A DNA stretch of 64,000 bases from Acanthaster planci (GCF_001949145.1 NW_019091376.1:1056232-1120231), one strand, 5' to 3'. Shown: positions 1 to 12,263, counted from the stretch's first letter. A program made the numbers and translations. Notes: a model not told the origin generated them from the sequence alone.

Positions 1-122
1 CTGGTGAGTCCGCAATGGCTTCACCACGCTGTCATCAAGACGCAACCAACTGTTACTGGCGGCGTGGAAGACATCGGTGATGTAATGTCCACCAGAGGCC
101 TCCTTACCTGTGTGGTACACCA
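1..122 (-). CDS. USP10: USP10 exon with catalytic histidine box
   Basis: After a good acceptor (TTTTGCCCTGCAG) the exon reads [19 protein letters not shown] and then [20 protein letters not shown] carries the general-base His and WLRLDD the third member of the catalytic triad. The exon runs into the window edge, and the final segment (human QVVKPTAERTAYLLYYRR and the last residues) lies outside. It joins the exon at 664-599 ([20 protein letters not shown]) with GCT-G split across the intron. Confidence 0.93.
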
Positions 123-3100
123 CTGCAGGGCAAAAATGAAAACGAAAAACAGCTGTAAACTTTGCAGAGAAATCAATTGTGAAAGGTTCGAAGTGGCCAG
201 GAATTGGGTCAGAGAGAGACTTCACGTTGAATTTGAATTTCTATGTGCGTTCTCAGTTGTAAGCTTTCAGTAACCATGTGGAGAACATGTAATTTCTACA
301 AAAAGTGGATATCAGTGCCACATACAGCGGTGAGTTTTGCAATGAAAAACATGGCCAGATTGATGCTACATGGCTTTGTGAAATCTCTATTCACGACATT
401 CATTTCATAAATATTAATTTATAAACAGTCAATCTGGCCACTGTTCATATTTATACTTCTGATAGAAATGAGAAATACGGTGAAAAGTATGCTCGAAGGT
501 CAATTCATAGAGTCATAACAATATCTAAAAAAACATACCAGTAACATTTTACTTTAAATAATTTTTAAAATGAACTTCTGGTTTGAAGAGATTCTTACCA
601 GCGAATAACTTGTATGTTCGTTGGGCAAACACAACCTTGGACCTGATGTTTGGAGACAGCAACTCTGAACAAAAGAGAAAGACGCATCAAAACAAAGTCT
701 GAAGTTACTCGCACTGTTACTCTTAAATGTTCAGTTCAAAATGACCAGGGAAAATGTTTGATTGTTGCCTCTGTACCCACCTCTGTTGATCTCCAGTTCC
801 ACTCCATACTCCAATTTCTTCATGACTTTCTGGCATCCACCCGACTTGTCATAGACGAATCGCTTCAGGTGAAGTGTCAAGACAGGAGGCAGTTCCTCGA
901 GAGTGATACGACGGGATGCTTCAACCTGCACAAGAGCCGGATGAAAACCTGTCAATCACTTGTCACTGAGCAGCAGTTTACTTTTTGTTTATTTAGAACC
1001 ATCTTTGATGAAGAAACGTTCAGTTTTAGAGGAGGGCGGGAAAAACCTTAGACAAATGTCTCCAGGGAAACCCTGTGAAATCAGATAGGGCTTGAAAACC
1101 CAATCAACATGTTGACTTGGGAGCAATTTGAACCCAGGCCGCAGAGGTGGAAGGAAAGAGCCATTACACCAACCTGACCCTCAGGACAATGAGGGGAAAA
1201 AGTTGAACATGTTTCCTTCAAGCATAAATGGAATTCACCAATAGTCAAGATGTGGATGTGGTGTTGCAATCTTTGTTCCCTACCTCCTGTTTAGTCTTGT
1301 TGCATGTAAATCCATGAAGAGCCTCCCTGCTGGCCAGATTCTCAATGGCATCACTGACTGACCAGATCTTATCAGACTAGCACAGGGAAACAAATAACCA
1401 TGATTTAAGCTGATGAACAAAGCAATAACAAAAATAAAAGCTGAGACTTCGCCTTGGAGGTTGAATCTACAGTCAAGATGATCATTCCCTTCCTGCACAG
1501 CTCAATCTAAAAACTAAAAAAAATAAATGTTATTCTTCAAAATCTACCAAGAGGTTTGGAAGATTTTGTAGGATTCAGGGAGGTGCAACTTGGCCAGTGA
1601 TCTGTTTGGTGCATGGAATGTACATTCCAATGGTTATATCGGAGTTTGAGTGGCGACTTAAAATTAAAGCTGACAACAGCTAGCAAAAAGCCGAAATGTG
1701 AAAGTTCCCATACTTTTGTGCAGACAAGGTGTACAAAAAAGCTGAAATTCAAAATCTAAACAAAACAGCCGAAATCAGCTATAAAGCTGAATTCTCATGG
1801 CCCTGTTATATGCACTGAGGAGAATTGGGGGATTTAAGAAGGTAGAGCCTGGACAATTTTAGCCCAAAGAATATGCTGATGGTTTTCTACACCGTGGAGG
1901 ATTCTGGAAGACTTTGGAAGGTTCCTTGCAAAAACACATCTCAGGAAGTTAGGATATAATTGAAGAGAAATGACTACATCAATGCTAAGCTGATGATGCA
2001 CAATGAAAAGTGGTTTAATTGAACTGTTTAAAAACTTGATCACAATGAATATGAAAGGCTCTTATGTTGAAGTGTTAACCTACATAATAAACTCATATTA
2101 AGCTACAGTGCTACTTTGTGCACAGCACCTAGACTCCTACCTGAATATCCAGCTGCAACGTGAAGAATGGCTGGAGAGTGGCAGACTCCTTGGAGCCTTG
2201 CTGGTGGAGGGCTGACCTCATCTGACCTCCAAAGATGTCGTACAGTGGTGAGCGATTGAAATAAGCCTGCAAATCATGAAATCAGAAAGCTTTACAAGCC
2301 AATAAACTCCTGCAGCATTGACAAGGGAACTTCTATTAACATATAATAACGGAAGATTTTTTCCATCCATTTTAGACAGAGCCTGAACAACAATGTTACA
2401 CTCATGGTTAATTTACATGTTTGGAAACAAGCCAGTTGCACATTATGCTGCTGTGGAAATACAAGATTTCAGCGGACCAAATGCTGTTTATTCGCTATCA
2501 CACCTCAGCAACTTCCTGAGCAGAGATTTTGCCGTTGACAGAAATTGATTCCTTGCCCAACTGCTGGTGTGGTGCATGCTGCCCGTGAGTGGTTTCCCTG
2601 GGCAATTATTCGGCTAAAAGCTTTGTGTGAGCTCAGCAGCACCATTATGGAGTATCAATTGATCAGTGCAACTGAGAAACGTTCTGCAGTGTTTCTCCTA
2701 AAATAATCAGAGAACTGAAAGAAATGAAAGTATCTGACAACTACCTACATGAGATCTCTCAGTTTTAGCATTACATTTTGGACCATTTTAAATGCAATTC
2801 AGTTTTGATAATCGTGAAATTTAGATTCAGTTTAATGTTTAAAAGATTTTCTGTGTTGTGTGTGAATTTCAGTGTTGACTTGTTACAGGTATGTTTCTAT
2901 AATCACAAGAACCAACTAATATTGCATATTTTGTACCTACATGTAAGTAACAATCAAGCCCAGTAGGCCCTCTTATTATCATTTCACTCACCACGCGAGT
3001 AATGCTGCTTTTATTTCGTGGCCCCACCTGCTCCCATTCATCTTCAGCATCATCATCCTCGTTTTTCTCTTCGGCCCCTGTCTCGCTGTGGTTGGCGACG

Positions 3101-6100
3101 GGCACGCCATTGGCCTTGGCAATCTGTGAACCACTGGCATCTCCTGAAGAAATGAACCGCAGAGTTTCTTTGAAAAAACTTTCGTGAGTTCGTCGGCAAT
3201 GACGGATGGTTATGAACACTCATAAGTGTTACAGAGTGTTTGCGCGTTTGACTGTAGACTCATCCAAGGAGATGGCATTACTGCAGTGGTACCACACTTG
3301 TGGTGTATTCTTAGGCCGTGTCCAAATTACTGGGCTGTGGCTTGAAATTACATGTGACCCTATTGGGAGTAGCCGCAGCCAGTAGTAAGGACTCGTGTAT
3401 AATTTTAAGCCACAGCTGAGTGATTGGGACAGGGCCTTCGACTTCAGGTGCACATGCAATTTTACCAGTAACAGCTTCCTGCCTGTGGACAACAGCACGA
3501 GTGCAGTCCCTGCACCGTAACAACTTTGCTTATGCGCAAACCCTAGGAAGATGCAAAGTCTTGAGTTCTTATCATTTACTGTCGCTTACCATATTTTGCT
3601 GGGGCATAGTACTTCATGAGAGCCAGCATCTCCTCGTGTAGCCCATTCAACAGACAACCCAGGAATTCCTCTGCGTCTTCCTGATGCCCTTGCTGCAAAA
3701 ACATGTATTGCCAAACAGAAATTACCAACGGGAGATGTTGCATGAAAACATACCGAAAAAAGGCTGTTCTGTATTCAGGATTCTGATTTAAAACACTAAC
3801 ATTTTGTTACACTTCAGAACAACATGGGGCATACTACAACGGTGCTGCTGAGCATGGAATTCGTGACTTCCGATAAACCCAGGCAGTGACAAATTTTTTT
3901 TTAGCTTGCCCGATGGGGCAGGCCACGCCATAAATTTGCTTGACCCAATTGGATCAACACTGCTCAAGATTTCTCAGAATCCACGATTATTATGGTTATT
4001 TAAGTTAGGAATACTGCATGCAAGCAGTCTTTAATTAACATTAATACAAAAAATACTGCCATGTTCGCGAGTAAACAGAGCAAGCTAAAATAAAATCTGT
4101 CACAGGCTGAAAAAAACATTACATACTGAATTTTAAAAGTAACTAAAAGATATTGTATCAAATTTAAGAGTCACCTAACCCCTTACAAAACACAGAGAAG
4201 TGCATCTTTTTCAGCGAGTGTACATGCAACTGACAGTGGCGATGAACAAACATGGTTCAGCAACCAGGGCCCCAGGTTGGAATACATTTCTTGTGTAAGA
4301 ATTTTCATTATAAGCCACTTGGATAAGGAATCCAACATTGTATTATAATTGAGTTTCTAATACCTTTATGCACTGTACGATGATTAACTATTATCGTAAA
4401 CTTTTGATTGCTAATATAGGTGACAAAAATTATATTTACTGCAAACTTTTTTGACACCCAAATAATTACGATCCAACAAATGACTGACATGACGACCCCA
4501 TTACTGAATCTATTAATAAGTGTAATTCTGACTGGATTACAAAATTTCTGAAAAGTGAAAAGTGGTGCTCTCAGCCAACTGTATACACTGTTTCAGAACA
4601 TGTGCGTTGGAAACCCTGATCAGCTGAGAGAATTTGGTGTTAGTTTAGATCGACGTTGATGACAGCTGCGCCAGTGCATGGGGCAATGTGGGGTGAAGTT
4701 AGCCCTTATGACTGGAACACAAGTGGAATATTTTTTTTATTATTATATTGGAATTATAATTGATGTTCAATGTTAACCTTTAGCACATAAAACAATTGGT
4801 TTACTAATGCAGGTAAGCTTTTCTGGACTTGCCAGAATGGGCACAACTCATCAGAATTTTAATAGCCCAAACGAAAATTTGATTGCTCAGGGCTATCTGA
4901 CAGGCGATTCATCATGGCCTTGATAAACTACTATTTATTTAGACCACTTGAAGAAACTCTTCCAGGAATCCTACAAGCTTAGAATGCTTAGTTACAGGAT
5001 GTGTACATGCTCACAAGCCAAAATTCCTTTCCAATCAATGAAAGGCACTGTTATTGCAGATTTTTCTTCCGTGATTAAGAATTCGTCATTTTACGCTGAC
5101 AAGGAAGTAAAAGAGCAGAAAGCTATTTCAGTGAGTAGGAAGGAATGACTCCATTTATAATCATGAAACTGGGCCCTGATAATTGCCTCAAGGGCTGAAA
5201 AAGTCCTCTTGCAAGCAAAAGCAGCATTAAAATTTGGCTCCGGTACAAACACAGATAGACACACATCTCACGTATTGTTGCAAACTGCCTTGCTCAGGGA
5301 CATCATAAACATCTTGAATTTCACAGACCTCCTACCTTGATAGACATGGAGGTGTTGGCCATAGCCATCATCTGATAGACCCCCCTAGGCTCAAAGGCTG
5401 TCCCAGGTTTGATGTCCACACTACCTTTCTTGGGTATGTTTCGGGAGCTCTGCTCCGAGAACTCTCTGACCAGCTCCACCCTGGACACAAATTAATTTCC
5501 AAAAAGGGGAGAGATTTTTTTTAGTGCAACGTAATTATCTATAGCTTTGCTAATCTTAACAATGAAAACAGTCCCATGGCTTCGTCTTTCTTTCAATATT
5601 CAGCTATGTACAGCTTTGGCACACGAGGCCTCTTAAGACCAAAGATATTCCTAATTTTGTTCATAGCATGTGCCGTTTGTTTCTGTTTAACTGCAGCAAT
5701 GAAGTTTGGAGGACTTTGGACACCTCCTACCAAGAAACGGTGACAGGAGTTGGGTTCAATGAGAGATCTTTACAGAAGAATGCAAATATCTACACAACAT
5801 ATATGGGCAATTCTGCCCTAAATTGTTGAAAAAATGCAGATAAATTAATGCAAACCCTCAGCCATCATAAAGACACTAAACTCAGAAACTGACAGCTCCC
5901 TGAAAGATTCACTTCGTATGCAATCACCATTCCTCCCATACATGACCAAAGGGCACTGTTCAAAAATCGATTCCAAATCACCTTTCGTTGACCAAACCAC
6001 CTTACAAAACACATTAATCCTAAAATGGTGTCCACACAAGCCTATCAATTATAACTCCTCTTTCCTTTTGGATCTGGCATCCCATGTGTCCCCTCAAAAG

Positions 6101-9100
6101 TTTACAAAAAAGCAAAAGAGGAGGCCCAAAAGCCAGTGCTGAAGGAAAGTTGGTAGAACTTACATGGCGTCCAGCATGGGAGTTGAACTGGGCCCTCGCT
6201 GCATAGGAAAGAACGGCACATACTTCATCAGGTGATAGAAGGGTGGACAGGCCAGTAAAGCTTGCAGGATCTGGGCCATGAAGGTCAAGGGTCACATTAT
6301 GAAGGTTGACTGGGTCAAATCATACATATCCGTAACAGTCATACACATGACCAGACAACAGGATCACGCTATTGACATGATCATAATAACGAAATATACT
6401 GCAAATAACGTTTGATTTCATTTCAAAATAAATAACTGCATAAAAGCAGATAACAGTAACAGGCTGGAAGGTAAAGTATGAGCTACAAGTGCTTAAAAGC
6501 TTCTGTACAATGCAATTTCTTTAGTACAACCCTTGAAATGCACCTTTATGTCTCACGCTGATTCTTAAATTGTCTTTTGCTATTTTAAAGGATTGTTTTG
6601 GTGCCTTTAGATTTTTTATGCAAATGACTACATCCATATTCATAAGCAAAACCGTGATGGTGTCCCTGCGAGAAAACCTACACATTAACACTGCTTTGAG
6701 CATAGAGAAATGCAGGAATTTCTCATGTTTTGCTGCTAAAAATTTCCTTTTCCTCTAGTGCCCCACTATGTAAGTACATGGCAATAATCCAATAAGTAAC
6801 CTTTTCTCAGACATGTTTTCAACTGGAACATTTTTGTCCATTTTTTGGAGAGAAAAACCCATTAAATGAATGGTGTCTTCCCTGCCTGACATTGCAACCA
6901 CAGTGCTCTCCATTATCTGGAAAAGTGGAAATTCAAATTTTTTTTTGTTTAAAGTGCACTTTTCAATACACTTAAGGCTGTCACATTGTTTTCATACATA
7001 GGAGAAAAACATGAAGTTGCAAAACAAAAAGGCTGTGAAAAATTTAATCACTTGAAAACTTTACGTCAATTACTACATGCGACAGCGTCAAAGAAATTAA
7101 AAGTTTCTTTACTTCAGGCTTGGCGATTAAAATTTCTTTTGAAAGGCCTTAAGTGTCTGCTGCTGGAAAGGATACGCTGTTGACATAGCACCAATTACCA
7201 ATGTTCTTCAAACCTCTTGGCAAGATGTACATAGCACGGTGGTTCAGAGTTACGCGACTCAAAGCCCCTGGGGGTAAAATGATAGAACACAAACGACTGA
7301 CAAATGACACTGTGACTCTTTCTTGACCCTTGATTGAAGCACTGACAGGCCTCAAATGAGAAAAAAACCCTGTTAATAAATATGACGAATTCATAGAAGG
7401 GTATTGTTGTCAAAGAGTGTTGGGAAATCAATGCATCCATGAAAACATGCATTCTGAAAACTCTTTTTCATAATGTTCCAATATATAAAGTATGTTAATT
7501 GCTTTCTCAAAAAAAAATTAAAAATTCAGTTTTTGTGAGACACTGCTGTAAATATACCTCCCAATTCTTTAGCCCGGGGATCTTTATCCATAGTTACTGG
7601 AGTCTTGTCCTCAGTCTCTGACTGCACTGCCACTTTGGTTTCTGCTTGGGATGATTCTCCTTGGACGGGAGATGGAGTGTCTGAAGGTGGGGCTGCTATC
7701 CCGGAAGCAGGGGATTTGAACAAGCCGGCCCAACTTGTGGGCTTGGGGGAAGGTACAACTGCTGGGGATGAGACAGTGGGAGTCTTGGCTCCCTCTTCTG
7801 GTTCTGGAGGCTGAGTTTGCTGAGTCACTTCGGGGGCAATGTCAGCAGTGCTCACCTCCGGTTGGCTTTCTTGAGGACCTGGCCACTGCTCATTACTCAA
7901 CAATGGCTCTTCTTTGGGTTTGGAGATGCTTGCTTTCAGCTTTTCCTGCTGTGACTCTCTGACAGTACTGGATTCTGCTGGTAGACTCTGAGGGGCATAT
8001 TCTGTGTCGGTGGGAAGGCCGGCTTCCAATCCGAAGGACAGACCGTGGGGATTGACAGTCTCCCCCTCGGGGATTGCCTTAGCTCTTGGATATTCCTCAG
8101 TGTGTTTCACTTTGGAAGGTGTGGTTTGAGTCAGTATTGCACTTGGTTCTGTAGCTGGTGCCAGCTTCTGTGGCACATGGAGTTGTAAGTTGATAGATTT
8201 TTGCATTTGAGTGGCAGGCAAGTCATTACAGACTGCACTCTGCTTCACTTCACTTGCTTCAACTGGAACAGTACTAGTTCTTTCTGGTGCATAGTGTGTT
8301 GACAAAGCAGTGTCCTTTTTGTCAGAGGGGAGAGGAGTCACTTGTTGTGCGCTTTGGTTTTGAAAGGGTTGGCCTAAAGTTTGGGACTCCTTGCATGCAT
8401 CCTTTTCAGCCACGTCCAATCTTGTCTGAACGTTACCAAGGTCTATCCCACTTCTGACACCACTGGGAGCTTCACTGGAGGCTCCACTGCTACTACCGCT
8501 ACTCTCATTGTCTGCATAGTAGGCAGTCTCTGTTCTACTGTGCTGCTTCGCATCACTATAGTAGTTGACATAATAGCTGGGATCACGCTTTTTCTTGTTC
8601 CGGCGTTTTTTGTCCGGTAACTCAGAAGTTTGCCCATCTGAACTCCTTGAAGCTTCATCGGGCGTTATCTGATCACTGGTAGCTTGAGGAGGTTGCATTG
8701 ACTCGTCTGTTAGTTGTCCTTGCTGCACTGTAGGATAAAGGCCTTGGGTTGCTAAATGTCTTGCAATAATTTCTGCACGTTCGTCTGATGACATCATTTG
8801 TCCTTGCGCGTCCACATCAAGGTGTTCAGGCGGTGTTGATTGTGTGTAGATGTGTGTGGCCTGATTTGGAGGTGGAGCTTGAGTACTGCTGGTAGAGGAG
8901 GTGGGCAGGTACCCCTGCATATCAGGCAGGCCATGCTGTTTTTGTTGCTGTTGCTGCTCTTGTTGATACTGCAGAATCTGCTGTTGCTGTTGAAAAGCCT
9001 GCTGTTGCGCCTGTTGTCGCTGCAGTTGCAACTGTTGTTGTTGCAAATGCAGGTTGATCTGATGCAACTGTTGCTGCTGCAACATCTGCTGCTGCTGCTG

Positions 9101-10711
9101 CTGCTGCTGCAAAGGAAACCCTGGCAAGGATGCATCTACGCTGGTGTCAACAGGGCCCACTGCAGCATTGTTAAAATTATAAAAAAGGAAAGTTTTTGTA
9201 ACTACTTTCCTAGTAACTTATAAAGATTGCACATCCTAAGACAGGGTGGCCACTGATCAAGCTTGGAGGGTTAATTATACTGGTGTCAATCACCAATGAT
9301 CTACTTCCTTCTTTCCTGTGTGACTACAGTAAAAGCTATCAATCGATCAATATTAATGTATTATTGCTTTGAACTTAAAATTCTTACCTTGCATGGTGTT
9401 TGCAATGGCCTCTCGTATGTAAGCTTCTTCGTTCCATGGTAGCTGAGAGAAAAAAAATTCTTCACTTTTACTAATTTTACACACCTTTTAAAAAAATCGT
9501 TATGTAACCTTTAGCTGTTTCCTTTGAAGGAACTTATGTCTTCATGTAGCAACAAAAAGCTTGCAAGGGCACAGCTATGAAGGTATGACCCGTTTATAAT
9601 AGCAAAATTTCTGTTGCATGTAGGAACCGTCGATATTGTATCTTCCTCGATATCGATATATCAGTTTTTATATCAATATTATCGATAAAATCTGAAATGT
9701 CCCATCAATCATTGTTATTTTAGATATTATCAACAAATTATGTTTCTTCAGAGTGGCAAGGCATATTTATGATTATGCAAATAAGGGTGGAGTTTGTAGA
9801 CTGGTGTCAATAGAGAATACCAACTGCAACCAGGCTTCGAATTAGAAAAAATATGTGCATCACGAGTGCATGCAATTGAAAAAGTTTACATGACTTCTGT
9901 AAAGTTACATGCACCATTAACTTATGTAAGAAAAAATTAAGAGAGTAGAACATAGTAACTGTATGTTACCCTGCAAGTTTACCTCATTGCAAGCTACATG
10001 TACCTGACTAGCTATCAAAAACTCGACCATGTAAACGCACGATACAGTAAATGTAGAGTATACGTACTGTACATGTACAAGTACATTTGACTCAACGAAA
10101 TCATACAACACACACGCAAGTGCACTCTATAGGGGTTGGCGTCAATGCATCTATTGCTGTGACCCATGTGCTAGTTTTTCCTCAAGAGGTAAAGTTGACT
10201 ACATACAAGTTGGCTGCATGTACGTGCACTGTGCCCAGTAATGCCAATGTTGTATTTACGCTTGGTCCATGGTAACACTAGAGAATACAGAAGTGAATAT
10301 GTCAAATGCATGTTATGTGTGTAAAAGGTAAACGACATTAGCGTTAGAACCAAGGTAAGCTAGGGCTTATCAAAAATTACAGTAATGTGACGATGCACTT
10401 TCTTCCTTTTAATAAAATTTGTTCCTGAGTAGCGATATTTTTGGTATTTTTTCAATAATGAGGTTTTCAAAGTTTCGATATCTTCGATATTCCTCGAAAA
10501 TCTGATATTTTCGATATATTGACATTACCAAATAACTAACATCGGCGATATTGATTTTAAATCCATATCGATAATATCAATATATCAACAGTGCTTGGTT
10601 GTGTGGTATTCTCACCTCTAAGTATTTTTTGTGTATTGGCTTCTTAAGAGAACCGAACAGATTCTCATACTCTTCGTCTTCAATATCTTGGAAGTCCCCA
10701 AAACTGATTCC
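1..10711 (-). CDS. USP10: USP10-like ubiquitin carboxyl-terminal hydrolase (multi-exon, 3' end off window)
   Basis: Cysteine protease that removes ubiquitin from substrates; in vertebrates USP10 acts on p53 and ribosomal proteins and binds G3BP in stress granules. Coding exons, in order of transcription: 10711-10616, 9442-9388, 9159-7558, 7267-7176, 6270-6164, 5480-5336, 3692-3590, 3143-2992, 2266-2141, 1376-1284, 925-781, 664-599, 122-1. All junctions are GT-AG and keep one frame. Family landmarks in order: FGDF near the N-terminus, a basic [14 protein letters not shown] patch, SWAGLF, the Cys box [17 protein letters not shown], the USP10 signature [27 protein letters not shown], the His box GGHYITDVF, and WLRLDD with the third catalytic residue. 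By comparison with vertebrate USP10, about 25 C-terminal residues are missing at the left edge. The Q-rich insert is unlike the human protein. Introns hold SINE and MITE copies. Confidence 0.95.
1000..1195 (-). repeat. tRNA-derived SINE, copy 1
   Basis: On the minus strand TTGGTGTAATGG (A box) and GGGTTCAAATTG (B box) lie about 40 bp apart, followed by a body ATTGGGTTTTCAAGCCC, TTTTTCCCGCCCTCC and AACTGAACGTTTCTTC. It shares this body with 48800-48990. It sits in the USP10 intron between exons 1376-1284 and 925-781. Confidence 0.65.
1640..1800 (-). repeat. Dispersed repeat, inverse of 44310-44460
   Basis: On the minus strand the block runs TTCAGCTTTTTTGTACACC, ACAAAAGTATGGGAACTTT, GGCTTTTTGCTAGCTGTT. 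The plus strand at 44310-44460 has the same order with few changes. It lies in the USP10 intron between 2141 and 1376. Confidence 0.7.
3311..3438. mobile_element. Short MITE in a USP10 intron
   Basis: The left arm TTAGGCCGTGTCCAAATTAC continues through GGCTGTGGCTTGAAATTA. The right arm, inverted, reads AAGGCCCTGTCCCAATCACT then CAGCTGTGGCTTAAAATTA. Arms of about 39 bp make up most of the 128-bp element, which could fold into a long hairpin. Confidence 0.7.
7176..7267 (-). CDS. USP10: USP10 exon with catalytic cysteine box
   Basis: The exon reads [18 protein letters not shown] then [19 protein letters not shown] is the USP Cys box and its Cys is the nucleophile (human LINKGNWCYINA). It joins the next exon (6270-6164, beginning [16 protein letters not shown]) in phase 0 through donor GTATCC, which is weaker than the other donors in this gene. 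Confidence 0.93.
7558..9159 (-). CDS. USP10: USP10 large exon: Q-rich and disordered N-terminal region
   Basis: A single 1602-bp exon encoding about 534 residues. It opens with a Q-rich stretch of roughly 60 residues (9125-8930), including a run of nine glutamines. A low-complexity S/T/P/Q region follows, with the basic [18 protein letters not shown] patch (matching RKKKKKRPPGYY of human USP10) and [13 protein letters not shown] near the end (matching PKSWASLF). It ends DPRAKELG and joins the catalytic Cys exon in frame. Vertebrate USP10 has a comparably disordered N-terminus but no such Q-tract. No clear PAM2 motif was found. The leucine-rich reading frame on the opposite strand is only the complement of the CAG/CTG-rich tract. 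Confidence 0.93.
9627..10590. mobile_element. Element with GATATATCGATAT-rich inverted ends (hAT-like?)
   Basis: The left end (9627-9690) and right end (10430-10590) are both rich in CGATATATC/ATCGATAT words and are inverted relative to each other. The interior has TACATG runs and no transposase. Ends of this style occur in hAT-type non-autonomous elements; the exact borders are unclear. It lies in the USP10 intron between exons 10711-10616 and 9442-9388. Confidence 0.45.
10616..10711 (-). CDS. USP10: USP10 exon carrying the FGDF motif
   Basis: The exon reads [20 protein letters not shown] and onward to KKYLE, between an acceptor after AACAG (a second possible one after ATCAG, exon start 10703) and donor GTGAGA. 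FGDF followed by acidic residues is the G3BP NTF2-like domain docking motif of USP10, also used by some viral proteins. Position close to the N-terminus matches human USP10. It splices in phase 0 to the exon at 9442-9388 ([18 protein letters not shown]). Confidence 0.85.
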
Positions 10712-12240
10712 CTGTTCATGAGAAAGAGAACACACATAATCAGCTTCCAAGTCTCATGCTGAGGTAACATGAAGGATTTGAATTGACAGTCAGACGTTGC
10801 AAATGTAACTACAGTAGACATGAAGGAAATAGAACCATAGAAGATTCATAACGGTACAAATTTTACATCCCCTAAATCAGTCCTCGCTCAAGTCGTGAGC
10901 CAGCAAAGAAAGCAAAAACACATCAGTATCAGGTCACGGTCAAATAGAGGTTATCCATTGCTGGTGTCTTGGCCTGCTGTTCTTTGTTAGTTCTAATGAA
11001 AGTTACACTGAATGCAAATTGTCAATCCCAATGAATGAATCAAGCCTATCCTAGTGATTACAAAGCCCTTGCCCTTCAACCCCGCCATAAGAGATAACCT
11101 CTATGTCGGCCAAAAATGCCAAATAAATAGCAAAACCTTTAGTGCTTTAATCCTATCCCCCAGCCTACTTTGGCTAGAAACTCTGCCAGACACATCAAAC
11201 TGCATCATTTGTCAAAGTGGCTAATTTAAGTGGCAAATTTTATAAACATGAATAAAAACAAACATTTCAAGAAAATATGAATTTTAAGCTTCTCAGTTAA
11301 AATCCACATTCATTTTTGAGTATCACAGTTCAATCCTTCCTCTATGATTACACATACACCTATACTAAAAATCCTATACATCTCAAATTTCAAATATCCC
11401 TGCTTTAGTTTAACAGTGTTTACCATGTTCAAATCGATTTTTCTTTGCTTTGCATAGTCCAATGGAATTACTGAGTCCAAACTTAGGCCCACACTTGTAT
11501 CAAAATATTTCTTATGATCATGACATCCTCTCCAACTTGAAAGATCACTTCAAAACAAGAAAACTAAATCTAAGTCTAGTAAGAAACGGCTCTGTCATGT
11601 CTAGCCCCTGGAAAATATCTGAATAACGTGAGTGAAATCATTCAATAAATGGCTTTTAGAAAACGGAAAGTTCAAGGATCATGTTCGTATGCAAAAGAAA
11701 TTGCGCCCACGATAAGTGGGTGCGCCGAAAATGTTCAGTACGCCGACACGAAATTGCGTACACGGATGTGTGGCTAAGGATGGATTGGGAGTGAGAGTCC
11801 TTGCCACACTAGTGGGGCTATGTGACTGTCATGTCATGCATGTCTGTGGTTTGAATTTTGACCCCAGCTTGGGCAGCTAGAACACCACTTCCCGCCAGCA
11901 ATCAATCATTCCTGTCGGGGACATGTGGAACCCATTTTTTGCTGGGCCTGACTACCCCCAGAACTGTGTGTGGTTCAAATATGGTTCAACGAACCACACT
12001 GGTCTGGAGTGCCTGAAAACATGGCCGGCATTCCACATCCACATGGACCGCCGTTGTCGTCGTAGGCGGCCTGGCGGACCAATGAGAAGCTAGGACAGCC
12101 ACTAACTTTATGAAAATTGTCCAATGACCAAATCAAGCAAACTTGTTCTGATTGACAAATGCACTTACAGAGCTTGAAAGTGCCATCTTAAGTGTTAGCC
12201 GTCGTGTTTTTACACAAACTTTCCAAACGTGCTAAATCAC

Positions 12241-12263
12241 GTTTCTCGGCTATGCGTCGCCAT
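12241..12263 (-). CDS. USP10: Candidate first coding exon of USP10
   Basis: An ATG in strong context (AAGATGGCG) at 12263-12261 opens a 23-bp reading frame, MATHSRE plus two bases, ending at AC|GTGATT. It joins in frame to an alternative acceptor at 10704/10703, giving MATHSRETFGDF. The human protein starts MALHSPQYIFGDF, so the resemblance is good. Weak points: the donor lacks G at +5, and the strongest acceptor upstream of FGDF is eight bases earlier (exon starting 10711), which would not be in frame with this donor. A different first exon between 10.7 and 14 kb remains possible. Confidence 0.42.

Noticed and set aside
8840-9223. Plus-strand 127-residue leucine-rich frame
   Set aside because: It is the complement of the CAG/CTG-rich polyglutamine tract of USP10.
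11766-11960. Possible third tRNA-derived SINE (GGTTTGAATTTTGACC)
   Set aside because: Only a B-box-like word was seen; no convincing A box and the body does not match the other two copies.
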